A stretch of DNA of 64,000 nucleotides, taken from NCBI GenBank assembly GCA_021848545.1, contig JAJZUL010000003.1:1-64000 (forward strand). The letters are read 5' to 3'. A program made the position numbers and the translations under genes. Below, piece by piece: positions 35,116-43,792 of the stretch. The notes under the pieces are model-generated. The model saw only the letters and a list, made by a program, of their open reading frames with translations, was not told where the DNA came from and searched no databases. Numbering within the stretch: position 1 is the stretch's first letter; every line of letters begins with the position of its first letter. The DNA is from Pseudomonadota bacterium (GTDB taxonomy: Bacteria > Pseudomonadota > Alphaproteobacteria > Rhodospirillales > Magnetospirillaceae).

Positions 35116-35811
35116 CTAACCCACCGCCTGAACTTGGAGCTGTGGTGACGCTGTTATTCCTGTTTGAGAGACCATCCAGGCCATGAACCACCGCATCGCC
35201 CACGGGGCGGGAATCACGAGAATACAAAGGACAAATAAAACTAAAGTTCTCCACAATATGTTAACGCCCGTTCCATGAAATTCGAATTGATGAGTCCCGG
35301 TTATATTTTTAAACACCCAACGCAAAAAATATGCCTCGGCCCACGCCCACCCGATAATCGTCAGGATCGAAACAATAGCAAGAGCGTATCTCCACACAAA
35401 CCCAAAAATACTTCCCGTAAAAACGATATTCAGATGTCCGCCGCGCACCCCCATGGATGCGCACAGCCACCTTATAATATATATCATCAAAATAACGCCT
35501 ATTATTAACTGAGCGACCATAATGCCATATTTGTACATTAAGGCCACGTGCACGATATTACTTATTCGTAGCGCTTGGCCAGAAATCGCGGCAGCAATGA
35601 ATATGTACCAGATATCGCCCGCCCGCCCGCCGAACGTCAGTTGCCGACCATCCGGCAACGCGATCTGCCGGCACATGTATCCCCAATACGCAGATTGGGT
35701 CCATGGCGCCGGAATGATCAACAGGTTACCGACTATCGCCAACACAAAACGCCAGAACAGGCCCCATACCGAAAACGTCGGCCTCAGCCGATCGGTGGCT
35801 TCCACTGTCAT
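35116..35811 (-). CDS. Membrane protein with repeated IPAPW motif, family unknown
   Basis: A 231-residue protein with about five membrane helices. The motif IPAPW occurs near both ends (GNLLIIPAPWTQSAYWGYM and ILVIPAPWAMRWFMAWM), each after a hydrophobic helix, and the middle contains another FVWRYALAIVSIL-type helix like the first. This suggests internal duplication of a W-R-x-x-L helix unit. Base composition is clearly lower in GC than neighbouring genes and codon use is different, so recent acquisition is likely. It starts at an ATG after a G-rich stretch. It lies between the gene debris and purD. Confidence 0.65.
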   Translation of the reverse strand: MTVEATDRLRPTFSVWGLFWRFVLAIVGNLLIIPAPWTQSAYWGYMCRQIALPDGRQLTFGGRAGDIWYIFIAAAISGQALRISNIVHVALMYKYGIMVAQLIIGVILMIYIIRWLCASMGVRGGHLNIVFTGSIFGFVWRYALAIVSILTIIGWAWAEAYFLRWVFKNITGTHQFEFHGTGVNILWRTLVLFVLCILVIPAPWAMRWFMAWMVSQTGITASPQLQVQAVG

Positions 35812-36013
35812 CCCCCCACCCCCGCCTCACGGCTGACATTGTAATGGCATTTTAATTTGCTGATTCAGAGGCTAGCCTTACCGATGCCTCTTTTAATTGA
35901 CGATTCGCCATGAACAATTAAAAGTATTTCATGCGTGCTCAGCACATGCAAGGCGGATTTACGAGCAAGCGGTCTAAATCCGCTGGTTTCAAAACCCTAC
36001 ACCGGCCCGCCCC

Positions 36014-37297
36014 TCACGCCGTCTCCGCCGCGATCGCCCGCCAGCCGATGTCGCGGCGGCAGAATCCCTCCGGCCACTCGAGACGATCGATGGCCGCATA
36101 GGCGCGGTCGCGGGCCTCGCGCACCGTCGCCCCGCTGGCCGTCACCCCCAGCACCCGGCCGCCGGCGGCCAGGACCGCCCCGCCGGGACCGGACGTGGTG
36201 CCGGCATGAAACACCGTGACCCCATCCACCGCGCCGGCCCGGCCCAGCCCGCCGATCACCGAGCCCTTGGCATAGGCGCCGGGATAGCCGTTGGCCGCCA
36301 TCACCACCACCATCGCCGCCTGATCCGACCAGGCGGGGGTGATGCCATCCAGTTTGCCGGCGGCGGCCGCCGCCAGGATCGGCAGCAGGTCCGAGGACAG
36401 GCGCGCCATCAGCACCTGGCATTCGGGATCGCCGAAACGGACGTTGAATTCCAGCAGCTTCGGCCCATCGGCGGTGACCATCACGCCGGCGAACAGCACG
36501 CCGGTATAGGGCATGCCGCGCCCGGCCATGGCCGCCACCGCCGGCGCCATGATCCGGTCCATGATTTCGGCTTCCAGCGCGGGCGTGGCCACCGGCGCCG
36601 GGGAATAGGCACCCATGCCGCCGGTATTGGGGCCGGTATCGCCGTCGCCGACCCGTTTGTGATCCTGGGCCGCGCCGAAATAGACGGCGGTGCGTCCGTC
36701 GCACAGGGCGAACAGCGAAACCTCCTCGCCCTCCAGATATTCCTCGATCACCACCTCGTCGCCGGCGGAGCCGAACGCCTTGTCGGCCATCATCGCATCG
36801 ACGGCGGCCAGGGCCTCCTCGACATTCATGGCCACCGTCACGCCCTTGCCGGCCGCCAGACCGTCGGTCTTGACCACGATCGGCGCGCCCTTTTCGCGGA
36901 TGAAGGCGCGGGCGGCGTCGGCGTCGGTGAAACGCTTGTACCAGGCGGTGGGAATACCGGCCGCGGCGACCACGTCCTTCATGAAGCCCTTGGACCCTTC
37001 CAGGGCGGCGGCGGCCCGGGTGGGGCCGAACACCTTGATCCCGGCTTCGATGCAGGCATCGGCCAGCCCCAGCACCAGCGGCGCCTCCGGCCCGGCCACC
37101 ACCAGATCGACCCCCTGGGCCTTGGCGAAGGCGACCAGGGCCGGCACGTCCTCGGCCCCGATGGCGACGCATTCGGCGACGTCCGTTATGCCGGCATTGC
37201 CCGGCGCGCACCATAATTTGGTCAGGATCGGCGATTGCGCCAGTTTCCAGCACAAAGCATGTTCGCGACCGCCGCCGCCGACCACCAGAACCTTCAT
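36014..37297 (-). CDS. purD: Phosphoribosylamine-glycine ligase
   Basis: The 427-residue ATP-grasp enzyme joins glycine to 5-phosphoribosylamine in the second step of purine synthesis. The N-terminus [19 protein letters not shown] is typical, followed by [12 protein letters not shown] and [27 protein letters not shown] is the ATP-grasp metal-binding region, and the C-terminal domain reads [20 protein letters not shown]. The start is the ATG at 37297 with AAGGAG upstream, not the ATG six codons earlier. It is divergent from xseA; the gap carries a tandem repeat array. The last 160 bp are duplicated at 34556-34715. Confidence 0.96.
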   Translation of the reverse strand: MKVLVVGGGGREHALCWKLAQSPILTKLWCAPGNAGITDVAECVAIGAEDVPALVAFAKAQGVDLVVAGPEAPLVLGLADACIEAGIKVFGPTRAAAALEGSKGFMKDVVAAAGIPTAWYKRFTDADAARAFIREKGAPIVVKTDGLAAGKGVTVAMNVEEALAAVDAMMADKAFGSAGDEVVIEEYLEGEEVSLFALCDGRTAVYFGAAQDHKRVGDGDTGPNTGGMGAYSPAPVATPALEAEIMDRIMAPAVAAMAGRGMPYTGVLFAGVMVTADGPKLLEFNVRFGDPECQVLMARLSSDLLPILAAAAAGKLDGITPAWSDQAAMVVVMAANGYPGAYAKGSVIGGLGRAGAVDGVTVFHAGTTSGPGGAVLAAGGRVLGVTASGATVREARDRAYAAIDRLEWPEGFCRRDIGWRAIAAETA

Positions 37298-37390
37298 GGC
37301 GCGCTCCTTTTTCAATCCGCCGCCGCTTTTACCACGGTCCAGAGCAATCGGGGGAAACCCGATTGATGGTTTGTTGGTTGGGGCTCTGTT

Positions 37391-37700
37391 GGTTGGACCT
37401 CAAGCGCCGGCGCTCGCGCTTGGCTTATCCTCACTCGGCTCGCGCTCGCTCCGGCGCGCTGGTCTTGGTGCTCCGCTCCGCTTCGGGGCGCATAGTCGGC
37501 CGCTTAGTTTTTTGGTTGGCCTCAAGCGCCGGCGCTCGCGCTTGGCTTATCCTCACTCGGCTCGCGCTCGCTCCGGCGCGCTCAACGCGCATAGTCGTCG
37601 CTTAGTTTTTTGGTTGGCCTCAAGCGCCGGCGCTCGCGCTTGGCTTATCCTCACTCGGCTCGCGCTCGCTCCGGCGCGCTCAACGCGCATAGTCGTCGCT
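37391..37700 (+). repeat. Three tandem copies of a ~98-bp GC-rich repeat
   Basis: The unit begins GGTTGGCCTCAAGCGCCGGC. Units start at 37391 (123 bp, with a 25-bp insertion after GCGCTGGT), 37514 (98 bp) and 37612 (about 90 bp). Copies 2 and 3 are almost identical. The repeat contains internal inverted repeats such as CAAGCG/CGCTTG. It fills most of the 486-nt gap between divergent purD and xseA. Small open frames across it are only repeat translations. Confidence 0.9.
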
Positions 37701-37783
37701 GCGCTCCTCCGAGTGCCGTAGGTCGACAGTGTGCGGGCGGGGGCGGGTTTGCAATCGGGCGGCCTTTGCCCCATGCTTCGCCC

Positions 37784-39298
37784 ATGTCCGACCTGACCCC
37801 CCGCCCCGCCGGCAATGTCCCGGAATACACCGTCAGCGAGATTTCCGGCGCGTTGCGGCGCACGGTGGAGGACACCTACGCCCTGGTGCGGGTGAAGGGC
37901 GAGATTTCCGGCTTCAAACGCCCCGCCTCCGGCCACCTTTATTTCGCCCTGAAGGATGCCGAGGCGGTTCTCGACGCCGTGTGCTGGCGCGGTCAGGCGG
38001 GACGATTGGGCATCGCCCCGGAAGACGGGATGGAGGTGCTGTGCACCGGCCGGCTGACCACCTATCCCGGCCGTTCCAAATACCAGATGGTGGTCGAGCA
38101 GATGAGCCTGGCCGGCCAGGGCGCCCTGCTGAAGCTGCTGGACGACCGCCGCCGCAAACTGGCCGCCGAGGGCCTGTTCGATACGGCGCGCAAGCGGCCG
38201 CTGCCGTTCATGCCCAAGGTCATCGGCATCGTCACCTCGCCCACCGGCGCGGTCATCCGCGACATCCTGCACCGTCTGGACGAGCGTTTTCCCCGCCGGG
38301 TGCTGCTGTGGCCGGTGCTGGTGCAGGGCGACGGCGCCGCCGAGCAGATCGCCGCCGCCATCGCCGGCTTCAACGCCATCGAACCGGGCGGACCCGTGCC
38401 CCGGCCCGATCTGCTGATCGTGGCCCGCGGCGGCGGGTCCATCGAGGATCTGTGGGCCTTCAACGAGGAAGTGGTGGTCCGCGCCGCCGCCGCGTCGGCC
38501 ATTCCGCTGATTTCGGCGGTGGGCCACGAAACCGATACCACCCTGATCGATTACGCGTCCGATCTGCGCGCCCCCACCCCCACCGCCGCCGCCGAGAAAG
38601 CGGTGCCGGTGCGCGCCGAGCTGACCGCCCTGGTGGCCGAGAACGGGGCGCGGCTGACCGGGGCGATGGTGCGGCTGCTGGCGACGCGGGCCGAGCGGGC
38701 GGCGTCCCTGTCCCGCGCCTTGCGCCACCCCCGCGCCGGCATCGAGGAAGCCAGCCGCCGCCTGGACGACCGCGCCGAGCGGCTGCGTCTGGCCCTGCCG
38801 GCCGTCCTTCACCGCCGCCTGGTGGAGGTCGAGCGTCTGGGCGCCCGGCTGCGCCATCCCCGCGATCTGCTGACCGAGCGTCGCCACGCCCTCGACGAAT
38901 TGACGCTGCGCCTGTCCCACGGGCTGGAACGGGCGCTGGCCGCCGAACGGGCGGCGCTGTCGCGCCATAGCCTGGCTCTGGATGCCGCCGGCGGCCGGCT
39001 GAGCCCTTCCATGGCCCGCCTGCTGGCCGACAAGACCCGCCGCCTGGAACAGGCCGGCCAGATGCTGGAAAGCCTGTCCTATCGCAAGGTGCTGGAACGG
39101 GGCTATGCGGTGGTGAGGGACGAGACCGGCCACCCCGTCACCAGCGCCGCCTCCACCCCGCCCGGCGGCCGGCTGGCGGTGGAATTCAAGGACGGCACCA
39201 TCATGGTGCGGGCCGAGGGCGAGGCGCCGCCGGAATCCGGCCCGGCGCCGAAACGCCGTCTTGGGAAAAACGACGGGCGCCAGGGCAGCCTGTTATAG
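37784..39298 (+). CDS. xseA: Exodeoxyribonuclease VII large subunit
   Basis: The 504-residue large subunit of ExoVII degrades single-stranded DNA from both ends. An N-terminal OB-fold (VRVKGEISGFKRPASGHLYF) is followed by the catalytic domain with GVVTSP-type IGIVTSPTGAVIRDIL, ARGGGSIEDLWAFNEE and SAVGHETDTTLIDY. Next come a long coiled coil (about 285-430) and a short C-terminal domain. The ATG at 37784 is preferred because the OB-fold starts right after it. The frame continues upstream through the tandem repeat but is not protein-like there. XseB is not nearby. Confidence 0.95.
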   Translation: MSDLTPRPAGNVPEYTVSEISGALRRTVEDTYALVRVKGEISGFKRPASGHLYFALKDAEAVLDAVCWRGQAGRLGIAPEDGMEVLCTGRLTTYPGRSKYQMVVEQMSLAGQGALLKLLDDRRRKLAAEGLFDTARKRPLPFMPKVIGIVTSPTGAVIRDILHRLDERFPRRVLLWPVLVQGDGAAEQIAAAIAGFNAIEPGGPVPRPDLLIVARGGGSIEDLWAFNEEVVVRAAAASAIPLISAVGHETDTTLIDYASDLRAPTPTAAAEKAVPVRAELTALVAENGARLTGAMVRLLATRAERAASLSRALRHPRAGIEEASRRLDDRAERLRLALPAVLHRRLVEVERLGARLRHPRDLLTERRHALDELTLRLSHGLERALAAERAALSRHSLALDAAGGRLSPSMARLLADKTRRLEQAGQMLESLSYRKVLERGYAVVRDETGHPVTSAASTPPGGRLAVEFKDGTIMVRAEGEAPPESGPAPKRRLGKNDGRQGSLL

Positions 39299-39376
39299 GC
39301 TGACAGCCTTTCGTTGTAGACTGGGCCTTGCGCGCCTATTTTCAGAGTCGTTCCCCTGTCACGGCGGAGTCCCACC

Positions 39377-41644
39377 ATGGCCAACGACAAACCGCGCTTC
39401 AAACCCTATGACCGTCCCGCCGGCGGCTGGGGCTCCGCCCGGGCCACCGCCAAGGTCCTGATGGAGCAGAGCGTCATCGCCAAGGGATCGCGGGCGCTGC
39501 TGGCCATGAACCAGCCGGGCGGCTTCAAGTGCCCAAGCTGCGCCTTTCCCGACCCGGAATGCCGCAAGACCCTGGAATTCTGCGAGAACGGCGCCAAGGC
39601 GCTGGCCTTCGAGGCCACCAAATTCCGGGTCACCCGCGATTTCTTCGCCCGCCACACCGTCGCCGAATTGAGGGAACAGTCGGATTACTGGCTGGAAATG
39701 CAGGGCCGCCTGACCGAACCCATGCGCTACGATGCCGCCACCGACCATTACGTGCCCTGCGATTGGGACGATGCCTTCGCCCTGATCGGCGAGCATTTGC
39801 GGGGGTTGGACAGCCCGGACCAGGCCGAATTCTACACCTCGGGCCGCACCTCCAACGAGGCCGCGTTCCTGTACGCGATCTTCGTGCGCGAATTCGGCAC
39901 CAACAATTTCCCCGATTGCTCCAATATGTGCCACGAGCCCACCAGCCGGGGTCTGCCCCCGGCCATCGGCATCGGCAAGGGCACGGTGATTATGGAGGAT
40001 TTCGCCCACGCCCGGGCGATCTTCGTGATCGGCCAGAACCCCGGCACCAATTCGCCGCGCATGATGACCAAGCTGGTGGAGGCGCGCAAACGCGGCGTGC
40101 CGATCGTGATGGTCAATCCCATGCCGGAACGGGCCTTGATCAGCTTCACCGAGCCGCAGGACGTGGTGCAGATGGCGACCCTGGGCGCGACGGCCATCGC
40201 CAGCGATTTCGTGCATGTCCGCATCGGCGGCGATCTGGCCCTGCTGAAGGGCATAATGAAGGTCATGTTCGAGCGCGAGGCGGCCGGCGAATCGGTCATC
40301 GACCGGGATTTCATCCGCACCCATACCGTGGGGATGGAGGCCGTCCGCGACGAAGTGATGGCCCTGTCCTGGGCGGACATCGTCGCCGTGTCGGGGGTGA
40401 GCGAGGCGCAGATCCGCCACGTCGCCGACATCTATATCCGCTCCGACGCCACCATGATCTGCTACGGCATGGGCCTGACCCAGCATCAGCAAGGCGCGCG
40501 CCTGTTGCAGCAGGTCGCCGGCCTGTTGCTGCTGAAGGGCAATTTCGGCAAGCCCGGCGCCGGCATCTCCCCCATCCGCGGCCATTCCAACGTCCAGGGC
40601 GACCGCACCGTGGGCATCGACGAGCAGCCCGCTCCGGCCTATCTCGACCGCGTGCGCGATGTTTTCGGGTTCGATCCGCCGCGCGAGCACGGCCATCACA
40701 CCGTCGCGGCGCTGGCGGCGATGGAGGCCGGCACCGCCAAGGTCTTCATCGGCCTGGGCGGCAATTTCGTGCGCGCCGTGCCCGATACCGAACGGGCCTA
40801 TCGGGCGATGGGCAAGCTGGCCCTGACGGTGGCCATCTCCACCAAGCTCAATCGCGGCCATCTGATCCATGGCAAGGACGCGCTGATCCTGCCGGTGATC
40901 GCGCGGTCCGAAATCATCCGCACCAGGGCCGGCGAGCAATTCGTCACCATCGAGGATTCCATGGCCAACGTGACGGCGTCGCGGGGCGTGCTGGAACCGG
41001 CCAGCCCGCATCTGCTGTCCGAGATCGAAATCGTCTGCCGCATGGCGCGCGCGACCCTGCCCGACAGCCACGTGCCGTGGGAACGCTATAGCGACGAATA
41101 CGGTCCCATCCGCGACAAGATCGCCGAAATCTATCCCGAGATTTACGCGGACTTTTCCGAGCGGATCAAAGCCCCCGAGGGCTTCCATCTCGACATTCCG
41201 CCGCGCCGGCTGGTGTGGAAGACCCCCAACGGCAAGGCCAATTTCCTGCTTTTCCCCGGCCTTGCCGTCGATGCGGCGGTGGCCGATCCGGCCATGTTGC
41301 GGCTGGCCACGGTGCGCTCCCACGACCAGTTCAACACCACCATCTACAGCGACGACGACCGCTATCGCGGGATTTACGGCACCCGCATGGTGCTGTTGAT
41401 GAATGCCGAGGACCGGGCCGAGCGGGGGTTGGAAAACGGCGCCGAAATCTTCGCCGAAACCATCGCCGACGACGGCATCCATCGCCGGGTCGAGGGGCTG
41501 ACGGTGGTGGATTACCCCATGGCGCGGGGCTCGGTGGCCGGCTATTACCCCGAACTCAACCCCCTGCTGCCGCTGGATCATTATGACGAGATCAGCGGCA
41601 CCCCGGCGGCGAAATCGATCCCGATCCGGGTCGGCGCGATGTGA
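39377..41644 (+). CDS. FdhF/YdeP-family molybdopterin oxidoreductase
   Basis: A 755-residue cytoplasmic molybdenum enzyme of the formate dehydrogenase alpha-like family. An N-terminal cysteine group (CPSCAFPDPECRKTLEFC, about 51-68) may hold an Fe-S cluster. The likely molybdenum ligand is the Cys in NMCHEPTSRGL (near 183). Cofactor-binding segments include VIGQNPGTNSPRM and GHSNVQGDRTVG, and the C-terminal domain has VRSHDQFNTTIY. It is convergent with fdhD, 1 nt apart; FdhD transfers sulfur to the cofactor of such enzymes, which supports a formate dehydrogenase-like activity. YdeP relatives also take part in acid resistance, so the substrate is not certain. Confidence 0.88.
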   Translation: MANDKPRFKPYDRPAGGWGSARATAKVLMEQSVIAKGSRALLAMNQPGGFKCPSCAFPDPECRKTLEFCENGAKALAFEATKFRVTRDFFARHTVAELREQSDYWLEMQGRLTEPMRYDAATDHYVPCDWDDAFALIGEHLRGLDSPDQAEFYTSGRTSNEAAFLYAIFVREFGTNNFPDCSNMCHEPTSRGLPPAIGIGKGTVIMEDFAHARAIFVIGQNPGTNSPRMMTKLVEARKRGVPIVMVNPMPERALISFTEPQDVVQMATLGATAIASDFVHVRIGGDLALLKGIMKVMFEREAAGESVIDRDFIRTHTVGMEAVRDEVMALSWADIVAVSGVSEAQIRHVADIYIRSDATMICYGMGLTQHQQGARLLQQVAGLLLLKGNFGKPGAGISPIRGHSNVQGDRTVGIDEQPAPAYLDRVRDVFGFDPPREHGHHTVAALAAMEAGTAKVFIGLGGNFVRAVPDTERAYRAMGKLALTVAISTKLNRGHLIHGKDALILPVIARSEIIRTRAGEQFVTIEDSMANVTASRGVLEPASPHLLSEIEIVCRMARATLPDSHVPWERYSDEYGPIRDKIAEIYPEIYADFSERIKAPEGFHLDIPPRRLVWKTPNGKANFLLFPGLAVDAAVADPAMLRLATVRSHDQFNTTIYSDDDRYRGIYGTRMVLLMNAEDRAERGLENGAEIFAETIADDGIHRRVEGLTVVDYPMARGSVAGYYPELNPLLPLDHYDEISGTPAAKSIPIRVGAM

Positions 41645-41645
41645 A

Positions 41646-42467
41646 TCACCGGATATTGCCGGCGGTGTCGCACACCACCAGGGCCGAATCGGGACGGGCC
41701 AGGCTGACCAGGGTCAGGCCGGCCGCCATGGCGCGTTCCACCGCCAGACTGGTGGGGGCCGAGATGCTGACCAGCATCGGACAATTCATGCGCGCGGTCT
41801 TTTCCACCAATTCATAACCGCAGCGCGCCGACAGCAGGACGAAGCCCGATGACGGGCTGATTCCCCGTCCGGCCAGGGCGCCGAACACTTTGTCCAGGGC
41901 GTTGTGGCGGCCCACATCCTCGCGGACATGGAGGATTTCGCCATCGGGGGTGCAAAAGGCGGCGGCGTGAACGGCGCCGGTGATCTGACCCAACTTCTGA
42001 TGCGCCCACAGGCCGGCCAAGGCCCGGGCGATGGCGGCGGCATCGGTGGCGATGCGGGCGCTGACCGGCGGCAGGGGGCGCAATGCCTGCTGCATGGTCT
42101 CGATCCCGCACAGGCCGCAACCGCTTTCCGCCACCCGCCGGCGGGCGCGGGCGCGGGCCGCGTCGGCGCATTCGTCGGCCAGGGTGATGCGCAGGACCCA
42201 GCCGCCGTCGACCGGCTGGGCGAACAGATCGTGGATTTGATCGGGCCGCTCGACCAGACCCTCGGTCAGCAGAAAGCCCAGGGCGTAATCATCCAGATCG
42301 GCGGGGGTCGCCATCATCACCACGTAGCCGGTCCCATCGATTTCGATCGAGACCGGCGCCTCGATCGGCACCGGACGCGAGGGCGAATCCTCGCCGCACG
42401 GATCGCCGAAGGCGAGCCGGCGAACCGCGACGGCGCGATGGGCGGGGTCGGATGTCATCGCCCGCAT
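41646..42467 (-). CDS. fdhD: Formate dehydrogenase accessory sulfurtransferase FdhD
   Basis: The 273-residue protein passes sulfur from a cysteine desulfurase to the molybdenum cofactor of formate dehydrogenases. The conserved CGLCG pair is in SGCGLCGIETM. Other family features are the early VMMATPADLDDYALGFLLTEG, HAAAFCTPDGEILHVREDVGRHNALDK and SAPTSLAVERA. There are two nearby in-frame ATG starts (42467 and 42458) and neither has a strong ribosome-binding site. The start lies only 25 bp from the first CRISPR repeat, leaving little room for its own promoter or an array leader. Confidence 0.94.
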   Translation of the reverse strand: MRAMTSDPAHRAVAVRRLAFGDPCGEDSPSRPVPIEAPVSIEIDGTGYVVMMATPADLDDYALGFLLTEGLVERPDQIHDLFAQPVDGGWVLRITLADECADAARARARRRVAESGCGLCGIETMQQALRPLPPVSARIATDAAAIARALAGLWAHQKLGQITGAVHAAAFCTPDGEILHVREDVGRHNALDKVFGALAGRGISPSSGFVLLSARCGYELVEKTARMNCPMLVSISAPTSLAVERAMAAGLTLVSLARPDSALVVCDTAGNIR

Positions 42468-42492
42468 GATACGCCGAAAAGGGCGCCGGTTT

Positions 42493-43386
42493 GCTGCGGA
42501 TTGCAGCCGCCCCTCGATTTGCTACAGTGCATCAGATCAGACGCCGGGAGGGGACACCGCTGCGGATTGCGGCCGCCCCTCGATTTGCTACAGTAAAAAA
42601 CATAGGGACACTGAATACATTCACGCTGCGGATTGCGGCCGCCCCTCGATTTGCTACAGTGACAATCCGCGATGGGTCGGATATGTCCGGGCTGCGGATT
42701 GCGGCCGCCCCTCGATTTGCTACAGTCCGGAGCTTGAGAAGGCCGTACACTCGCTTGCTGCGGATTGCGGCCGCCCCTCGATTTGCTACAGTCGATCAGC
42801 CGCCAAGCTCAGCGGCAATGCTGCTGCGGATTGCGGCCGCCCCTCGATTTGCTACAGTCGCACCGGCATCCCTCCGGCAGGCCGTAGTGCTGCGGATTGC
42901 GGCCGCCCCTCGATTTGCTACAGTTGATCGCGTGCGTGTCACCACCGACGCGGAGCTGCGGATTGCGGCCGCCCCTCGATTTGCTACAGTCAGTCCCGTG
43001 GCCGCATCGACTAGTGTCGCGCTGCGGATTGCGGCCGCCCCTCGATTTGCTACAGTTAGACCCACGAACGCGGTTAAGCGTCCCCTGCTGCGGATTGCGG
43101 CCGCCCCTCGATTTGCTACAGTCGATCTGACCAGCGAATGTCCCGGCATCCAGCTGCGGATTGCGGCCGCCCCTCGATTTGCTACAGTACCGGCCAGCAA
43201 TATTATGTTCTTGCATGAGCTGCGGATTGCGGCCGCCCCTCGATTTGCTACAGTCTTCGCCACCGTCGAACACAGTCTTGCCCAGCTGCGGATTGCGGCC
43301 GCCCCTCGATTTGCTACAGTGGCGATGTTTCTGGCCCACCGTCTTTTGCCGCTGCGGATTGCGGCCGCCCCTCGATTTGCTACAGT
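42493..43386 (+). CRISPR. Type II-C CRISPR array, 14 repeats and 13 spacers
   Basis: Repeats of 36 bp (GCTGCGGATTGCGGCCGC then CCCTCGATTTGCTACAGT) recur with a strict 66-bp period; every spacer is 30 bp. Thirteen repeats are identical. The first, at 42493, has A for G at position 13, which also removes the NotI site seen in all the others. The last repeat starts at 43351. The tracrRNA anti-repeat shows that crRNAs are read rightwards on the + strand. Each repeat ends in TGCTACAGT, an extended -10-like box, as in Neisseria type II-C repeats that carry their own promoters. No AT-rich leader is seen on either side. By eye, no spacer matches another place in the window. Confidence 0.98.
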
Positions 43387-43421
43387 CGCCCTATGGGTAA
43401 CCTTTTGAAAACACAGGCTAC

Positions 43422-43465
43422 TCCCCTTCCCGGATGGGCTAAAAAAGCTCCATCTGGGAAGGGGA
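43422..43465. other. 16-bp hairpin spanning the cas2 stop codon
   Basis: Arms TCCCCTTCCCGGATGG and CCATCTGGGAAGGGGA pair with a single G-T wobble, around a short GCTAAAAAAGCT loop that contains the cas2 stop. The structure separates the cas operon (leftward) from the last repeat (rightward crRNA transcription). It has no U-run after either arm, so it may block or stabilise transcript ends rather than act as a classical terminator. Confidence 0.65.
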
Positions 43466-43792
43466 TGGCTTTGCTGGCTGGCGTTTTTTCCCGACATAGA
43501 CCCTGATCCGTGCGAATTGCTTGTCTGTAATCGTCAGAAATCGGACCTCGCCGGCGGCGGGCACCCGCTCGCCCATCCTTTTGGCGTGGACCTCGGCGTT
43601 TTCGATCGAGGCGCAATGCCGAGAATAGACCGAGTATTGCATCATGGTGAAGCCGTCCTCGATCAAATCCTTGCGGAAGCGGGCATAGGCCTTGCGGTCC
43701 TGGGGGGTGAAGGTCGGCAGGTCGAACATGGCGATCACCCACATCGAGCGCCACCCCCAGGGCAATTGCGGAATGGGTCGGGCGTGGGCCAT
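43439..43792 (-). CDS. cas2: CRISPR-associated endonuclease Cas2
   Basis: A 117-residue type II Cas2. The ferredoxin-fold start MWVIAMFDLPTFTPQDRKAY contains the conserved Asp, followed by FRKDLIEDGFTMMQYSVYSRH. The C-terminal strand is EVRFLTITDKQFARIRVYVG. Cas2 forms the scaffold of the Cas1-Cas2 spacer integration complex. Its ATG follows the cas1 stop directly (TGAATG). A strong hairpin covers its stop codon. About 15 residues precede the usual family start, so a downstream start (near MWVIAMF) is possible. Confidence 0.95.
   Translation of the reverse strand: MAHARPIPQLPWGWRSMWVIAMFDLPTFTPQDRKAYARFRKDLIEDGFTMMQYSVYSRHCASIENAEVHAKRMGERVPAAGEVRFLTITDKQFARIRVYVGKKRQPAKPSPSQMELF

Noticed and set aside
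37610-37783. N-terminal extension of XseA through the tandem repeat
   Set aside because: The family start (OB-fold) begins right after 37784; the upstream codons are translations of repeat DNA.
42466-43497. Open frames through the CRISPR array on both strands, giving repetitive peptides
   Set aside because: The repeat-plus-spacer period of 66 bp is a multiple of three, so frames stay open by arithmetic. The peptides are translations of the repeat.
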